The notes beneath the pieces were generated by a model. The model had not been told where the DNA came from. It saw nothing but the letters and a program-made list of their open reading frames with translations, and ran no database searches. A stretch of DNA of 64,000 nucleotides from Platerodrilus igneus (Eukaryota > Arthropoda > Insecta > Coleoptera > Lycidae), in assembly GCA_036346225.1 (NCBI GenBank), contig JARFIW010000961.1, forward strand, positions 1,984,516-2,048,515. The letters are read 5' to 3'. Positions 1-10,883 of this stretch are shown one piece after another (the stretch's first letter is position 1; the number at the start of each line of letters is the position of its first letter). A program made the translations under genes and the position numbers.

Positions 1-1029
1 CCGATTGACCTTTGTAGCGTTAATTTAAATCTCACAAAATGTTGGATTAAGGGTAGAACAATGACAGGTTCTAAAGGTAATTTTAAAGTGCCTAAGATAA
101 GACTTTTGCTGTTAATTGTGAACTTTAATGCCAGAGTTAAAAATAATTTTTGTCTTCGGCTGTAAGATAAAGAACAAAAGGCGTACCGTATGTGCGCTTT
201 TCTTCTAGTATTGTAATATTATACAAACATCATCTTCAATACGAGAATGACGCTGCATGATATTACATATTTAGCGGGTATATAGCAGAGAATAACGGTT
301 GTTGCAAAATGGCATTTTCAAAGGGATATTTGTAGTCTTGAAAAAGTTGGCTTCTAAATTCATGGTACCCGTGTCAATCGTACTTTCTCATAAAATCCAA
401 CCAAACGGGTTTCATATATTTTTATTTTTTCAATATCCAACGATTAGCTTTTTTTGCAGTAAATATATTTCTCTAATCGCAATAATCTGTAGATCCAAAT
501 GTTTAAACTCACTGCGTAAGAGAAATTCTTTTAACCTGAAAAGTGATTTAAGTATAATCGTGTCGTATTTATAGAATTGGCAAATAGAACAGACAATTAC
601 AATTTCATGTTAAACGAAAACTAGCTACTAAGTTTCGAAAAAAATTGTTATAAGTCGTTTCTGCATATCCATAAATAGTATTATTTAAATCAAGGTAGCA
701 TAAAAATGTTAGACTTGCTAACGCTCAAGAAGGATTTATTCAAAAACTTTTTTGAAACTGATTGTGAAGATGTCTTATAGAGCTGCAGCGATCACAATAA
801 ACTGATCACGTATTTTAAAGCGAACTCTTTGGTTTACATAGGAACCTCACCATATTTCCTTAAGGGCACGACGGGCTTCAGTAATTTGGTCCTACGTGCA
901 AGATAATTTGCCGCCCTTGTCTCTCAAAAGGAAAGCGTATCTATCCTATAGTACTTTTTAATATTCACGTCTAGAAGAAAGGAAATATATCAATGTAACT
1001 ACAATGCAAAAAATTCTCAATACATAACC
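1..1029. other. No recognisable gene
   Basis: AT-rich sequence with short open frames on both strands. The longest, a plus-strand frame of about 90 codons at 299-574, is rich in Phe, Ile and Ser and shows no motif I recognise. I see no tRNA, repeat array or element end here. Confidence 0.6.
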
Positions 1030-2740
1030 ATCGTTTCGAAGAATGTTAGCTTCCATGCCTTTATATCAGCAAAGTCTATAACTAAATTTTTTGAATCCAC
1101 GCCTGAAAAACTCGCATTTTCTCCGTTCTTGAGATATACTTGAACATATGCCTTTATTAATTTGAGCTATCCAATAGCTATCATTAAGATATTCTTAATA
1201 ATATAACTATGTTAGCTGAAATATTTACATTTATAGCAAACGCTACTATGTCTGAAGGTGTACGATTGGCCGCTGCCAACATACACAGAACCGCATTTGG
1301 ATCAGGTAGATCAATAAAATTAATATCTGCTTCACCGTTGTGTTTTAATATTTTTTCTAAGTTTATAGACTTTTCGAAGTTGACCCTAGACATTTACTTT
1401 AATCGAAATGTGCTATAGAAAAAAATTAAAATTTTGGCCATGCTCATGAATTTGTGTATTCATCTGTTCGAAGTAGTTAAATGTGGCATCAATTTGTGGT
1501 AAGAAAAGTCGATTTAGTATTTTAGTTTTAGTTCAATAGCAGACTCGTCGCTGCTTTCATACTCGAATGGCAACCAATCTTCCTAGCACGAATATTTTTA
1601 AAATTAAATTCTAAATTTTGCAAGTGATCTAAATCCCCATTCTTTATCAATAATTAACACTTTTTCAAACAAATGGTGTGATTGTAGTTCTTAAAAATAT
1701 TCTTTATTTTTTCAAAATTTCCAGAATGGATCTTAATTGTAATTGTTTGGACTGCATCGTTTTACCTACAGAAGTAATATTGTTTAAAATATGCTATGTC
1801 ATTATGGAACAAAGAAATAGGAACTGTTTGATATGATCTAATAAACCAGATGCTTTATTTTTAATAGAGAAGTCAGTACTACTATCTTAAAAAATATGGA
1901 GAGCATCTTAAATATGATTAATTTGGTGGCGCATGGTTTATGGCATCTATTTTTCTCTTCCATCTTATTGAGTTTAATGGCTTTAAAATGTGACTAGTTA
2001 AATGTTGCAGTAAGACATTTTAACTGTTGCAGAAGCTGAAAGTGCAACATAGATCCTTCGAGTATTGCTGAAAAATTTAAAGCTCTCAAGAACGTCATTT
2101 CCATATCATTAGCAACACAGTTTAAAGCGTGACTACTGTTAGGTACAAAGAACGCAAGTACGGGTACGATTCTCAACTCCAGTTATAATTTGTTTCATAT
2201 TAGATATTTTGTTATATTCCTGACCACAAATAATTTGCACTTCCAAACTTAGATCCCTTAATTTATAAAGTTTCAGTTAAACCAAAGCCAGCTACTCCTT
2301 CGACAGAAACTGATTCAATAAAGCTTTCACACATTTAAAATTGATCTTCATTTAAACACACATCTTATGAAGATATTCTACTCATATAAACTTACGCTAC
2401 AGTATCATGCCCGCTTTATTGGAAAGATTATTGATAATGTTGCATTCTTTGAAATAAGCACAAATATTATATTTTGTATATTTTCCCCAAATAGAGGTTC
2501 TCTTTTTATTCATTAGAAACCGTCTCACATGCTTTTCTATAACAGAATTACATTTACCTAGAGGTTGAACAATCTTTAAGAAGTTTTCAAAGTTATCAAA
2601 GATCGTGGTAATGGCAATCAACTTTTTATAACCCACTGTAATAACCATTCCTTGCAGGAATTCGCTCCATTGTTTGGTTTTAGCATCGTTCTTCCCATTG
2701 TTCCGCTGGGTCTATTGATTGTGTTGTTTGTAACCTATGA
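1030..2740 (-). pseudogene. Decayed hAT transposase (zinc-finger MYM type 1-like)
   Basis: Reading leftwards in shifting frames, blocks of a hAT-superfamily transposase appear in the correct order. First comes a Trp-containing block leading into FENFLKIVQPLGKCN near 2580, resembling the family's segment before the catalytic domain. Next is CGQEYNKISNMK near 2200-2245, the degenerate form of the family's GQGYDNxxNMKG motif. Then VPNSSHALNCVANDM follows near 2110-2150, matching the VPCxSHSLN motif. ANIVILLRIS near 1200 and ISQERRK then DFADIK near 1060-1110 match the C-terminal dimerisation region. Known hAT enzymes cut and paste DNA with an RNase H-fold core. Multiple stops and frameshifts mean this copy cannot make an enzyme. 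No terminal inverted repeats or 8-bp target duplication were identified by eye. The call rests on motif order, not on one long alignment. Confidence 0.7.
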
Positions 2741-3380
2741 GTTTTGAGTTTCTAAATCTATTTTATTGGTTTTGTGACTTTTTAATGCTTCTTTTGTACA
2801 AATCCAATTTGAATAACCACTTGTTGCAAATAGGCGTTTAGCTGATAAAACAAAAAGTTTACAACAAAAAGCAAAGTAAAGTAAGCCTATTTTGTGTATA
2901 TTTTTCACACTTACTTAAAAGTACAGCATAACGAAACGCAGACAACTTTTTACTCTTTGATCACAATGAAACTCATATTTGTGTAAAGGCAGAGCGGGGT
3001 CTTGTTAACACGCAAATTTTGTTTGCAAATAGTAAAAGGAAGTTTTTAAAAATTTATTTAACTTAAACCATACATTTAAACTGTCTGAAAAAGCAATGTG
3101 TAATTATATTAATTCTAATCAATACAATATATTTATAGTAGTTCTTCATTTGATCTCTGAACTGTTCCCACGAGATAAGAAGTAACTCACAATAGAATAA
3201 TCATCTAAAGTAATTACAACAATTTCCGTTTATAAGCAATATCGATGTTTACATTTAACAACAATTAGTACAAAGTCAATGAAGTAAACATTGAACTGTC
3301 CTTGATTAAGAATACGAAGGTTAAAGTAATTGATAAATCTCTAACCTTATGTAAAGTATAATGTTTTATTAATACAGTGA
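2741..3380. other. Non-coding, possible 3' flank/LTR of the gypsy relic
   Basis: No coding signal. The stretch lies just past the env-like stop codon in the sense of the minus-strand gypsy relic, where a 3' untranslated region and LTR would be expected. I could not find a matching second LTR in the window, so this assignment is positional only. Confidence 0.25.
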
Positions 3381-3945
3381 TTATATCTGAAAACTTAATT
3401 TGTCTACCCCTTGTTGAAAGTTGGAGGAAATAGAATTTTTTCCTTCAATTTTGTCCGACTCGAAAAGTTTATTTGTTTTTGGTAAATTCTTATTTTTCTT
3501 AGTATATTTACAAATAACCTTATAACTAATAATTCCTACAATAATTACAATCACAATAACAGTATAAAGATTAATGTCATAAAAGTGCGTTGGTACATCG
3601 TCTGTATTTTCTAATTTCTTCTTTCGTTCTTCCAGAGAATTATAAATTGCTTTTGTTTCGTCTAGATCAATGGGATCTAATTTTATTGGTGTTTTTGAGA
3701 AGTCGTCATTCTTGCGAATGTAGTCTTTTGACGTCTTAATTTCTGGTAAATTTATATCTTGAAGTGTAACCTTAGAACTTCTATATTTCTTTATGAGATG
3801 TCCTTCAATATGAATTTCACATACATTAGAAAGGCTTAGTAAGTATGTACCTTTTAGTGAGTGTTTGTCTAAGTTTTTTGAACATTTTAGGGTCGCCACT
3901 GAATTTTTGGGGCTGATTACGATCCATTGGTTTTTCTCCAACCTT
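3381..3945 (-). pseudogene. Env-like (F-type) glycoprotein, C-terminal part
   Basis: A frame of roughly 186 codons with a pre-membrane region (LEKNQWIVISP, then NVCEIHIEGHLIKKYRSS), one strong hydrophobic transmembrane segment (YTVIVIVIIVGIISYKVI) near residue 130, a basic stop-transfer stretch (KYTKKNK) and a cytoplasmic tail of about 35 residues. This is the expected C-terminal layout of the baculovirus-F-like envelope protein of insect errantiviruses, which is thought to mediate membrane fusion. The first Met is internal. The true gene start lies about 2 kb away in element sense, beyond the inserted pol fragment, so no functional protein is encoded. Confidence 0.7.
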
Positions 3946-4805
3946 TGTATTTTCGTATTTGTTTACATTTTCAGAAACTTTTTTAATCATATTAAGATAC
4001 CAAGTATCAGGAATTAGATCTGGAAGGTTAAGAAAGACAACACCACGAGATAAGGCATCAGGTACGATATTTAATTTGCCAGTCATATGCCTAACGTCAA
4101 AGGTAAATTGAGAGATACGCAAGTTTCATCTTGCCAAACGACCTGCGGGTTGTTTTAAGTTATTTAACCACGCGAGAGCTGCACAATCAGTAATTACGGT
4201 AAAATGTGTACCTTCAACATATCCTCTAAATTTTTTGATGCCAAAGATAACTCCCAAAAATTCTCGTTCGGTAATTGAGTATTTTTGTTCAGTAGAAGTT
4301 ATGGCACGACTTGCATAAGCAATTGGATGTTTTAAACCATTGCTCACCTGGAACAACATTGCATCTAAACCAGTAAGTGAAGCATCGGTTTGTATATAAA
4401 ATTTTTCATCGAAATTGGGCGAGATTAAGATAGGTGCTGAAGTGATTAACGTTTTAATTTGTTCGAAAGTCTGCTGAGCTTCCAAATTCCACTCGATAGT
4501 TTGGGACTTCTTTTTATTTTTAATTAAAGCGGTAATTGGTGTAGATATAGTTGAAAGGTTAGGTAAAAAGATGCGATAATAGCTAATCATTCCAATTAAA
4601 CCTTTGATTTCGGTAACAGTTTTAGGTGTTTTGAATTTAGTAATAGCGTCGACTTTAGCAGGATCTGCTCGTAAACCAGTTCCATCGATAATAAAACCAA
4701 GAAATGTTAGGGACGAACAACAAAATTGACATTTCTCCCAATTTATCTTAAAACCTGCTGCATTTAGGCGTTCTGCAACTTCATTCAAGGTGGCGATATG
4801 TTCGT
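3946..4805 (-). pseudogene. Gypsy pol fragment: end of reverse transcriptase plus RNase H
   Basis: The sequence begins inside the reverse transcriptase thumb (FNEHIATLNEVAERLNAAG, then KCQFCCSSLTFLGFIID), passes the tether (GLIGMISYYRIFLPNLS) and covers RNase H. RNase H metal-binding residues are visible in FYIQTDAS, TEREFLGVIFGIKKFR and FTVITDCAALAWL, with the final Asp in the IVPDALSR block. One in-frame stop lies at 4126-4128, where the family normally has a conserved Trp after GRLAR. The catalytic YxDD box of reverse transcriptase is not present, so the piece starts downstream of it. It is flanked on both sides by env-like sequence, which is not the natural pol position. Confidence 0.85.
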
Positions 4806-5880
4806 TAAAAGAACTTGAGAAATTTACAATTAATGCGATTTATATCATGTTGCAATAATTGGATTTCACAGGGCGCATTGGCTTTGATTTTCACTGTGTG
4901 CTGGTTTTTGCATAAATATTCGTCTGTAGATATTTCTCTAGATTGCGCATTAGATAGGGCATAGATTTTTTCGCTGAATAGAAGATATATGGAATGAGGG
5001 ATAATGGTTTTGAATGTATAATTAAGAGGAGTTGGTAAGGTGATAGTAATTAAAATTATCAATTTCTACTAATGGAATTTCTAAAATGAATACAATTTGG
5101 TTGTCTTTGCTATAACTCTTGACTTCAATTATTTTTTCTATAAGCAAAACGTTTTTCTAAGTCTGGTTTGAATGGAAATTTGGTTTTTTCTGCTAGTTCA
5201 ACAGATGAAATTTCCTCATGTAAATCGTGGGGTTCTATGATTGAATTATGGAAGGTATTTAGTTTTGAAAAGGTAATTGCTACTTCGATTTTTTCTAGAA
5301 TGTCATACATAATTTGGAATGTTTCATAAAATTGAGTAAATGTAGTTGGTATAGCAAAAAAATTGAAAGGATTCTACGTTATGCATTAGTGCAAATTGAA
5401 CAATTTTTTCAAGGTGATTGAGCCGTGCTGAAAGCATTAATTGGTTATGTGATAGAGCTTCAATATTGACTCTAAATTACTCTAATAATTTCTGATCTAA
5501 AGTAATTTGATCTTCAAGAACAGTTTTGACTTGATTTTGATTCTTCGCTAAATAAGTTATAGCTGCGTCGTATTTTTGACGTCTTGTTTATCAAGGTTAC
5601 CTATGATTACTATAATTAATGATCCTGCTATATTCAAAAGTCTGCGATTCGGTCGATCTGTAAAAAGAGGGTTTAATTGAAAAATTTGCGAAAAATTCAC
5701 GGTGTGAATTCTGTAATTCTTTTTGAAGTTTGTATGCTTGGTATTGTCAAAGGCGTCTCGAATTTTAGTATATGTATTTTGAAGCATTTCGAATTCGTCA
5801 ATTAAAGGTGTAATGTCGTATATATGAACAATGTTCCATGCGTCTATTGCGTTCTGTGCCGTTCCTAGTTTTAAAGGCAA
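4806..5880 (-). pseudogene. Env-like (F-type) glycoprotein, N-terminal and middle parts
   Basis: Frames at 5557-5880, 5125-5310 and 4805-5062 form one broken ectodomain. Near residue 85 of the first frame, RPNRRLLN followed by a hydrophobic Gly/Ile-rich stretch resembles the furin-type cleavage site and fusion-peptide region of baculovirus-F-like proteins. Further on, AITFSKLNTFHNSIIEPHDL, and later a region with LYCKNQ- and Cys-containing segments, fit the middle of that family. Several frameshifts and stops separate the parts. The last frame stops against the pol fragment at about 4805. In related retroelements this is a virion surface glycoprotein. Here only family membership can be claimed. 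Confidence 0.7.
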
Positions 5881-5899
5881 TAATCCGGAATTGTTATCC

Positions 5900-6115
5900 A
5901 GGTTTTGAAAGATTGGCAGTTCGATTAGGTTGACTCTGGTGAGCAGTGTGAATCTGTAACAATAGGAGGTTTTATCAGTTCTTTAATATGTATAATTTCA
6001 GATTTTTGTTTTCCTGTTTCCTTTACAATTTTTGCATGGTTTCTGTCTAATAAAGCTACTATTCTATAGGGGCCAATAAATTTATTGTCTTTCTTATTTC
6101 TACTATTGTTCTGTT
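5900..6115 (-). pseudogene. Integrase C-terminal end (GPY/F-like module)
   Basis: Immediately next to the TTTTG array, a short stretch reads NKFIGPYRIVALLDRNHAKI and then IIHIKELIKPP. This is the typical C-terminal GPY/F module that ends gypsy integrases and directly precedes env. The catalytic DDE core and zinc-binding domain that should lie upstream are missing, replaced by the pentanucleotide array. The open frame runs on through the array only because the repeat lacks stops in that frame. Confidence 0.7.
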
Positions 6116-6122
6116 TAAAAAC

Positions 6123-6141
6123 AGTTTGTTTTTGTTTTTGT

Positions 6142-6172
<31 letters not shown>

Positions 6173-6762
6173 GTTTTGTTTTGTTTTGTTTTGTTTTGTT
6201 TTGTTTTGTTTTGTTTTGTTTTGTTTTGTTTTGTTTTGTTTTGTTTTGTTTTTGTTTTGTTTTGTTTTGTTTTGTTTTGTTTTGTTTTGTTTTGTTTTGT
6301 TTTGTTTTGTTTTGTTTTGTTTTGTTTTGTTTTGTTTTGTTTTGTTTTGTTTTGTTTTGTTTTGTTTGTTTTGTTTTGTTTTGTTTTGTTTTGTTTTGTT
6401 TTGTTTTGTTTTGTTTTGTTTTGTTTTGTTTTGTTTTGTTTCGTTTTGTTTTTGTTTTGTTTTGTTTTGTTTTGTTTTGTTTTGTTTTGTTTTTGTTTTG
6501 TTTTGTTTTGTTTTGTTTTGTTTTGTTTTGTTTTGTTTTGTTTTGTTTTGTTTTGTTTTGTTTTGTTTTGTTTTGTTTTGTTTTGTTTTGTTTTGTTTTG
6601 TTTTGTTTTGTTTTGTTTTGTTTTGTTTTGTTTTGTTTTGTTTTGTTTTGTTTTGTTTTGTTTTTGTTTTGTTTTGTTTTTGTTTTGTTTTGTTTTGTTT
6701 TGTTTTGTTTTGTTTTGTTTTGTTTTGTTTTGTTTTGTTTTGTTTTGTTTTGTTTTGTTTTG

Positions 6763-6793
<31 letters not shown>

Positions 6794-6865
6794 GTTTTGT
6801 TTTGTTTTGTTTGTGTTTTGTTTTGTTTTTGTTTTGTTTTGTTTTGTTTTGTTTGTTTTGTTTTG

Positions 6866-6896
<31 letters not shown>

Positions 6897-6950
6897 TTTG
6901 TTTTGTGTTTTGTTTTTGTTTTTGTGTTTTGTTTTTGTTTGTGTACAATG
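6123..6950. repeat. (TTTTG)n pentanucleotide array, about 830 bp
   Basis: Nearly pure TTTTG units on the plus strand (CAAAA on the minus strand), with occasional TTTTTG or TTTG length variants and a few substitutions. At the left edge the array begins with several six-base TTTTTG units. All reading frames stay open through it, giving artificial Lys/Gln/Asn/Thr or Phe/Cys/Val/Leu repeat peptides that should not be annotated as proteins. Confidence 0.97.
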
Positions 6951-8854
6951 ATTGGATATTGGCCTTTTAAAAGTCAGACATTGTGAGTTAAAAATGTAAC
7001 TAAAAAGAAAAAAGGTTAAATTTTCTGAATCTACCGATACCACCTACGTTAACAAATGGAAATATAGCAACTTGTTTATTTAGATTCTAATAAAGGACAC
7101 AAATGCTAAGGTGACGTATGTATAGGCAAATTTAATTTGGCTGTATACTAATATAAGTATACGGCATATAAGGAATTGACCGTTTTCTGAATTAATAACT
7201 TTTTTATTGTTTTCTTAAATATCTAATTTATATTAAAACGAAAGAATATGTTCTATTTTAGAATTCTAATAAAGGTATAACACCAAAAGTATAAGTTAGA
7301 CATTGTATGTATTGTGCAAAATTTAATTTTGTAACAGGAATAAATGTAACAATGCGATCGTTCCGGGCAAAGAAAATTAATAAATTTTTTGTTAAATTTA
7401 GATCGCCTATATTTAAAATTGATTTGGTTTTAAATATCTAATTTATTTTAAAGCATGAATATACATATATCGCATATTTTATCACGTTTTAATATAAAAA
7501 ATTTGTAAAATGTTGATGTAGCAAATGTCATAGGCGAGCATGTGTTATGCATAACTTTTCGCCTGTAGTGTACGCAACCAACTTTGCCTTAGTGATTAAG
7601 TTTAATGTTTGACATATTGGGAAACAATGTACGTATTAAAAGTTACATTGTTTAAAAAGAATAATAATACATACGCGAAAACAATGCTGAAGATATGTTT
7701 TTAGTTGATTAGCTATTTTCCAAGTATATATTATGTATTGGTCCAAGAACAATTTTGATAGTCAACTCGGTATAGGTTGTTAATAGTAATTTATATTTTT
7801 TTTCTCGCTGCACAATTATGACAAAAGTCGGTTAAATAAATAACGATCAAGTCATATCAATATTATGGAGTATAAGTATTATTTTAAAGCGGATATTATT
7901 TTAATCAGATATAATATTACGCAAGCTTTCTGTATATAGCAAATATTCTATGCTATATAGACCTCTGAATGTGTATCCTGTTGTAAGCGTATATAATCAA
8001 CATAACACCAAATTTCTTTCTCAGCATATATAAACAAAGTTTAAGTAAATGTAAAGGTTATCAACTGTTATAAAACGAAGCTAACTTCAACTGTTACACC
8101 TATTTTAGACGAACATGTGAAATGTTGTAATTAAAGAGCTTCGACAAACACAAATAGAGATAATACATCAATTCTAATTAATGTAGTACCTTTCGTAATT
8201 GTTGTGAGTGTAAACATATTAAAACGGATGTGAAGCAAAAAATGTCTGTATTGCATTAAATTAGATTGCAACATATAAAACGCATAACAGAATAATTAAT
8301 TGGATTTAAAAAGGCCTAAAAGAATAATATTTATACCGCGATAAGTAAAACTTTATAAATCAATAAAGTTTTCATATTTTAGCATAAGTTGTGCATAAGC
8401 AGTGATTGAAATAAATAAAAATGGTGTGTGTTCAATCCTAAAAAATATAGTTCTAATCAAAAGACAAAAAGTAACGTTAAAATAAGGAATGTATCATGGT
8501 GTAATAGGGTGTAATAACATTGAAGACATATATTGGTACAACGTAAAGTAACGTTCCTCGCAAGATGTGTGGTTTTTCAATACGATATCCTGAAAATCAT
8601 AAATTGGCAACGAAAACAACTATTAAGAAATACCAACGCATGATATCATCTCTAGGTGCCGTTGTCGTTCCTCGCATAGGATTGTTTTTAAAATAGTTGA
8701 TGCTCTTCAACGCAAGCTATCCAAGGCAGTTCTTGTAGACACAATTCCAATCGTATTAAGGTGTTAAGCTTTTGGAAATTTCTGATTATTACCGTTGTAG
8801 CACATCGAACTATAAATTTCTAGAAAACCCTATTTTAGTGTTGTAGTAAAGATG
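6951..8854. other. Non-coding AT-rich DNA with degenerate internal repeats
   Basis: No coding motifs. Short diverged direct repeats are visible: a block starting TTCTAATAAAGG near 7085 and 7263, and a block with AAATATCTAATTTAT near 7216 and 7430. They suggest an old duplicated unit of roughly 180-215 bp. The rest, to 8854, shows nothing I can support. Confidence 0.5.
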
Positions 8855-9070
8855 TAATATTTTTTGGTACATATTAGAAATTTGTTAAGGATCGTATACC
8901 AATTTTTGAAACCAACTCGATCGTCTGTTCATCAACGCAAATGTAGCTGTTGTTGGCTCTGCACGTTTAGGTTTTTAGATCGCAAAATATTAAAGCTTTT
9001 TAGTTTTTATACACATATAAGCGAATACGTTCCTGCAAGTTGGACAATCTCTGAAAAGTAAACGTTGTAA
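8855..9070 (+). repeat. Diverged dispersed repeat, copy 1
   Basis: About 215 bp clearly related to 9722-9935 in the same orientation. Shared landmarks in order are a GGTA(C/T)ATATTAGA start, AAACCAACTCGATC, TTTTTAGATCG and AGCGAATACGT. In both copies the same reading frame is open and conserves KPTRS and FLDRK, suggesting that the ancestor was coding or that the repeat is fairly young. I do not recognise the family. Confidence 0.65.
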
Positions 9071-9721
9071 ATGGTTTTTGAGTAAATATAATACACAAAT
9101 TATTGATTGTAGATCGTACTGAGGCATATGAAAAAATAATGTGTTGATTTATTTAATGCATATTGTTAAATAAATGCTATTGCATGTTTTAAAAAGCAAC
9201 ACAAAATTAAATTAAAAAAATGAATTTTACTGGGCACCGAACCACCGGAGTTAGCATTTGTAATCAGCGATGTTAGGCTTGCGCTATCGAGGCGTTGTTT
9301 ATTGAAATTGGGTTGGTTGTATACTTACTATGCTTAATGTCACATAAGAAATACATCGTCTTAGAAATAAATCACGGTCTATTGTAATTGTTCGGGCGAC
9401 TCCGCAAGTAAACGTCAAATGTAATAAATAATTATTTTTCAAATAAATAGCCCGTGTATATTACAAAGCCATGTTATTGTATAAAAATAATCAATTATCG
9501 GAACTAATACGTAATATTGGATGATATATAATTTTAAATTTAACAACTTTAAAAAAATTGTGTACTCATAGATTTTGAAGGTACAGATTCGTTCGCTTCC
9601 GTCGGATTTAACTACCTGTGTTTGATGTTTCTCGAAGTAATTATACAAATTTTAATAACCGTTTTATGAAAATACTATAGTACCAGCTTGCAAATTGTTA
9701 ATAATTCAGGTTTTAGAATAC
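9071..9721. other. Non-coding spacer
   Basis: AT-rich DNA between the two related repeat copies. No coding, RNA or element signature was seen. Confidence 0.5.
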
Positions 9722-9935
9722 GAATAGCGTGTGATGGTATATATTAGATATTTTTTAACGCCCGAATACGAATTTTGGAAACCAACTCGATCTTTCTTCT
9801 CTCTCGTACCAACGCTAACCGAGCAGTTGCCGACCTCGTTGCACGTCTCGTTCGGCTTTTTAGATCGGAAATCTTTGAGAGATCCAAGCTTTTTTAACAC
9901 GTTAGCGAATACGTCGCTGCAGATTAATCTTTCCC
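9722..9935 (+). repeat. Diverged dispersed repeat, copy 2
   Basis: Second copy of the repeat at 8855-9070, but richer in G and C. Its plus-strand frame stays open to 10129, overlapping the tail of the Maverick ORF on the other strand. It could mark the outer flank of the Maverick relic, but no inverted counterpart was found on the far side. Confidence 0.6.
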
Positions 9936-10127
9936 CGGAAAATCCTTATTTCTTCGCAATTTATCGGTTTTCCGCGATAAAAACCGGCCTATGCAACGCA
10001 AGCAAAAATTCTCCACCTAACCACCACCCTCCGCGCCCCCAACTCCGAAACCCTTGGACGCAAATCCCAAAAAGCGATCGATTCGCGCCTTTCAACTTTA
10101 GCACAAAGACGGGCATACAAAACTTAT

Positions 10128-10518
10128 AGTTATTAGATAATTTTGATGTACTTATACGATCTGGAGCCAATAATTTTGTTTTGCAGATCATAGTTCCGTT
10201 TAAGAGCGTTAGTGGCTTCTAAAATCTTTCTGTACTCTTTTTGATTATTCTTGGTATACTTTTAAGGTTTTTTAAGTATTAAAAGTTCATATAATCCTGG
10301 AGTGCCTTTATAAGTTTTACCATTTATGACTAAATCAGCTGATTTGAGTGTTATGGTAACTAAAGCATTTCCCATACGCCAGTGATCTGTACTAGCATTG
10401 TATCGGAGGCACTATAACCATAATCGGTTTCATCTTCTGTATTTCGCATGATTAGTTCTATATATTTTCTAGGTAAAGGATGCTCATATCGCTCTAGAAA
10501 TTCATTAGTAACAACATG

Positions 10519-10565
<47 letters not shown>

Positions 10566-10830
10566 TTACTTTAACTTTAGGCAAAATTTCAAGAGCAGCT
10601 ACATCAGCAGAAGTATCTGCAACTGCCAACTTTGATTTCAATTTATGCTTAACAGATGCATATTTTTTTGTTTTAGCAATCTGTAGTAATGGTTCAATTA
10701 TTGGTTTATATGCTGATTCAGCCATTCGCTGAGTATCAAGTTCACCCCTCTTAAGAGCTTTAAGTTTACGCTTAATTGAATGTCTAGTTTTTGTTAATCT
10801 TTCTTTAATCGTTCTATCAGTGGCATCCAT
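10128..10830 (-). pseudogene. Maverick-associated ORF of unknown function (broken)
   Basis: A likely start Met at 10828-10830 begins MDATDRTIKERLTKTRHSIK, a basic helical N-terminus, followed by a SAYKPIIEPL block and a 15-residue Asp run encoded by an ATC microsatellite at 10519-10563. The frame ends at 10360. Beyond a frameshift, the minus strand continues with YKGTPGLYELL, a stop, and then an Asn/Lys-rich tail ending near 10128. From memory this combination, with its GT(P)GL(W/Y)ELL motif, belongs to an uncharacterised protein family common in arthropod Maverick-like loci. Its role is unknown; a virion or core protein is a guess. At least one frameshift and one stop break it. An upstream Met at 10902 overlaps the ATPase end and is less likely. 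Confidence 0.6.
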
Positions 10831-10883
10831 CTTGTTGGCTTGCACATTAGAAACTGAGCTGCAGTAAAGCGGTTGTAGAAAGG

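Larger units (their letters stand above)
3381..7043 (-). mobile_element. Errantivirus-like Ty3/gypsy relic, rearranged
   Basis: A minus-strand LTR-retrotransposon remnant. In its own sense the order is TTTTG array, integrase C-terminus, env-like N-terminal and middle parts, reverse transcriptase end plus RNase H, then env-like C-terminus. The normal order is gag, pol (protease, reverse transcriptase, RNase H, integrase), env. The pol piece therefore sits inside env, out of place. Gag, protease, the catalytic palm of reverse transcriptase and the integrase core are absent. The env-like protein is of the baculovirus-F-related type carried by insect errantiviruses. All parts have stops or frameshifts, so the element is dead. 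Confidence 0.75.

Noticed and set aside
6085..7043. Long open frames in all phases over the TTTTG array
   Set aside because: They translate the pentanucleotide repeat (Lys-Gln-Asn-Thr or Phe-Cys-Val-Leu repeats). Only the integrase tail beside the array is real coding sequence.
9731..10129. 132-codon plus-strand frame as an independent gene
   Set aside because: Its left half is a dispersed repeat and its right half overlaps the region of the Maverick gene tail; no recognisable domain.
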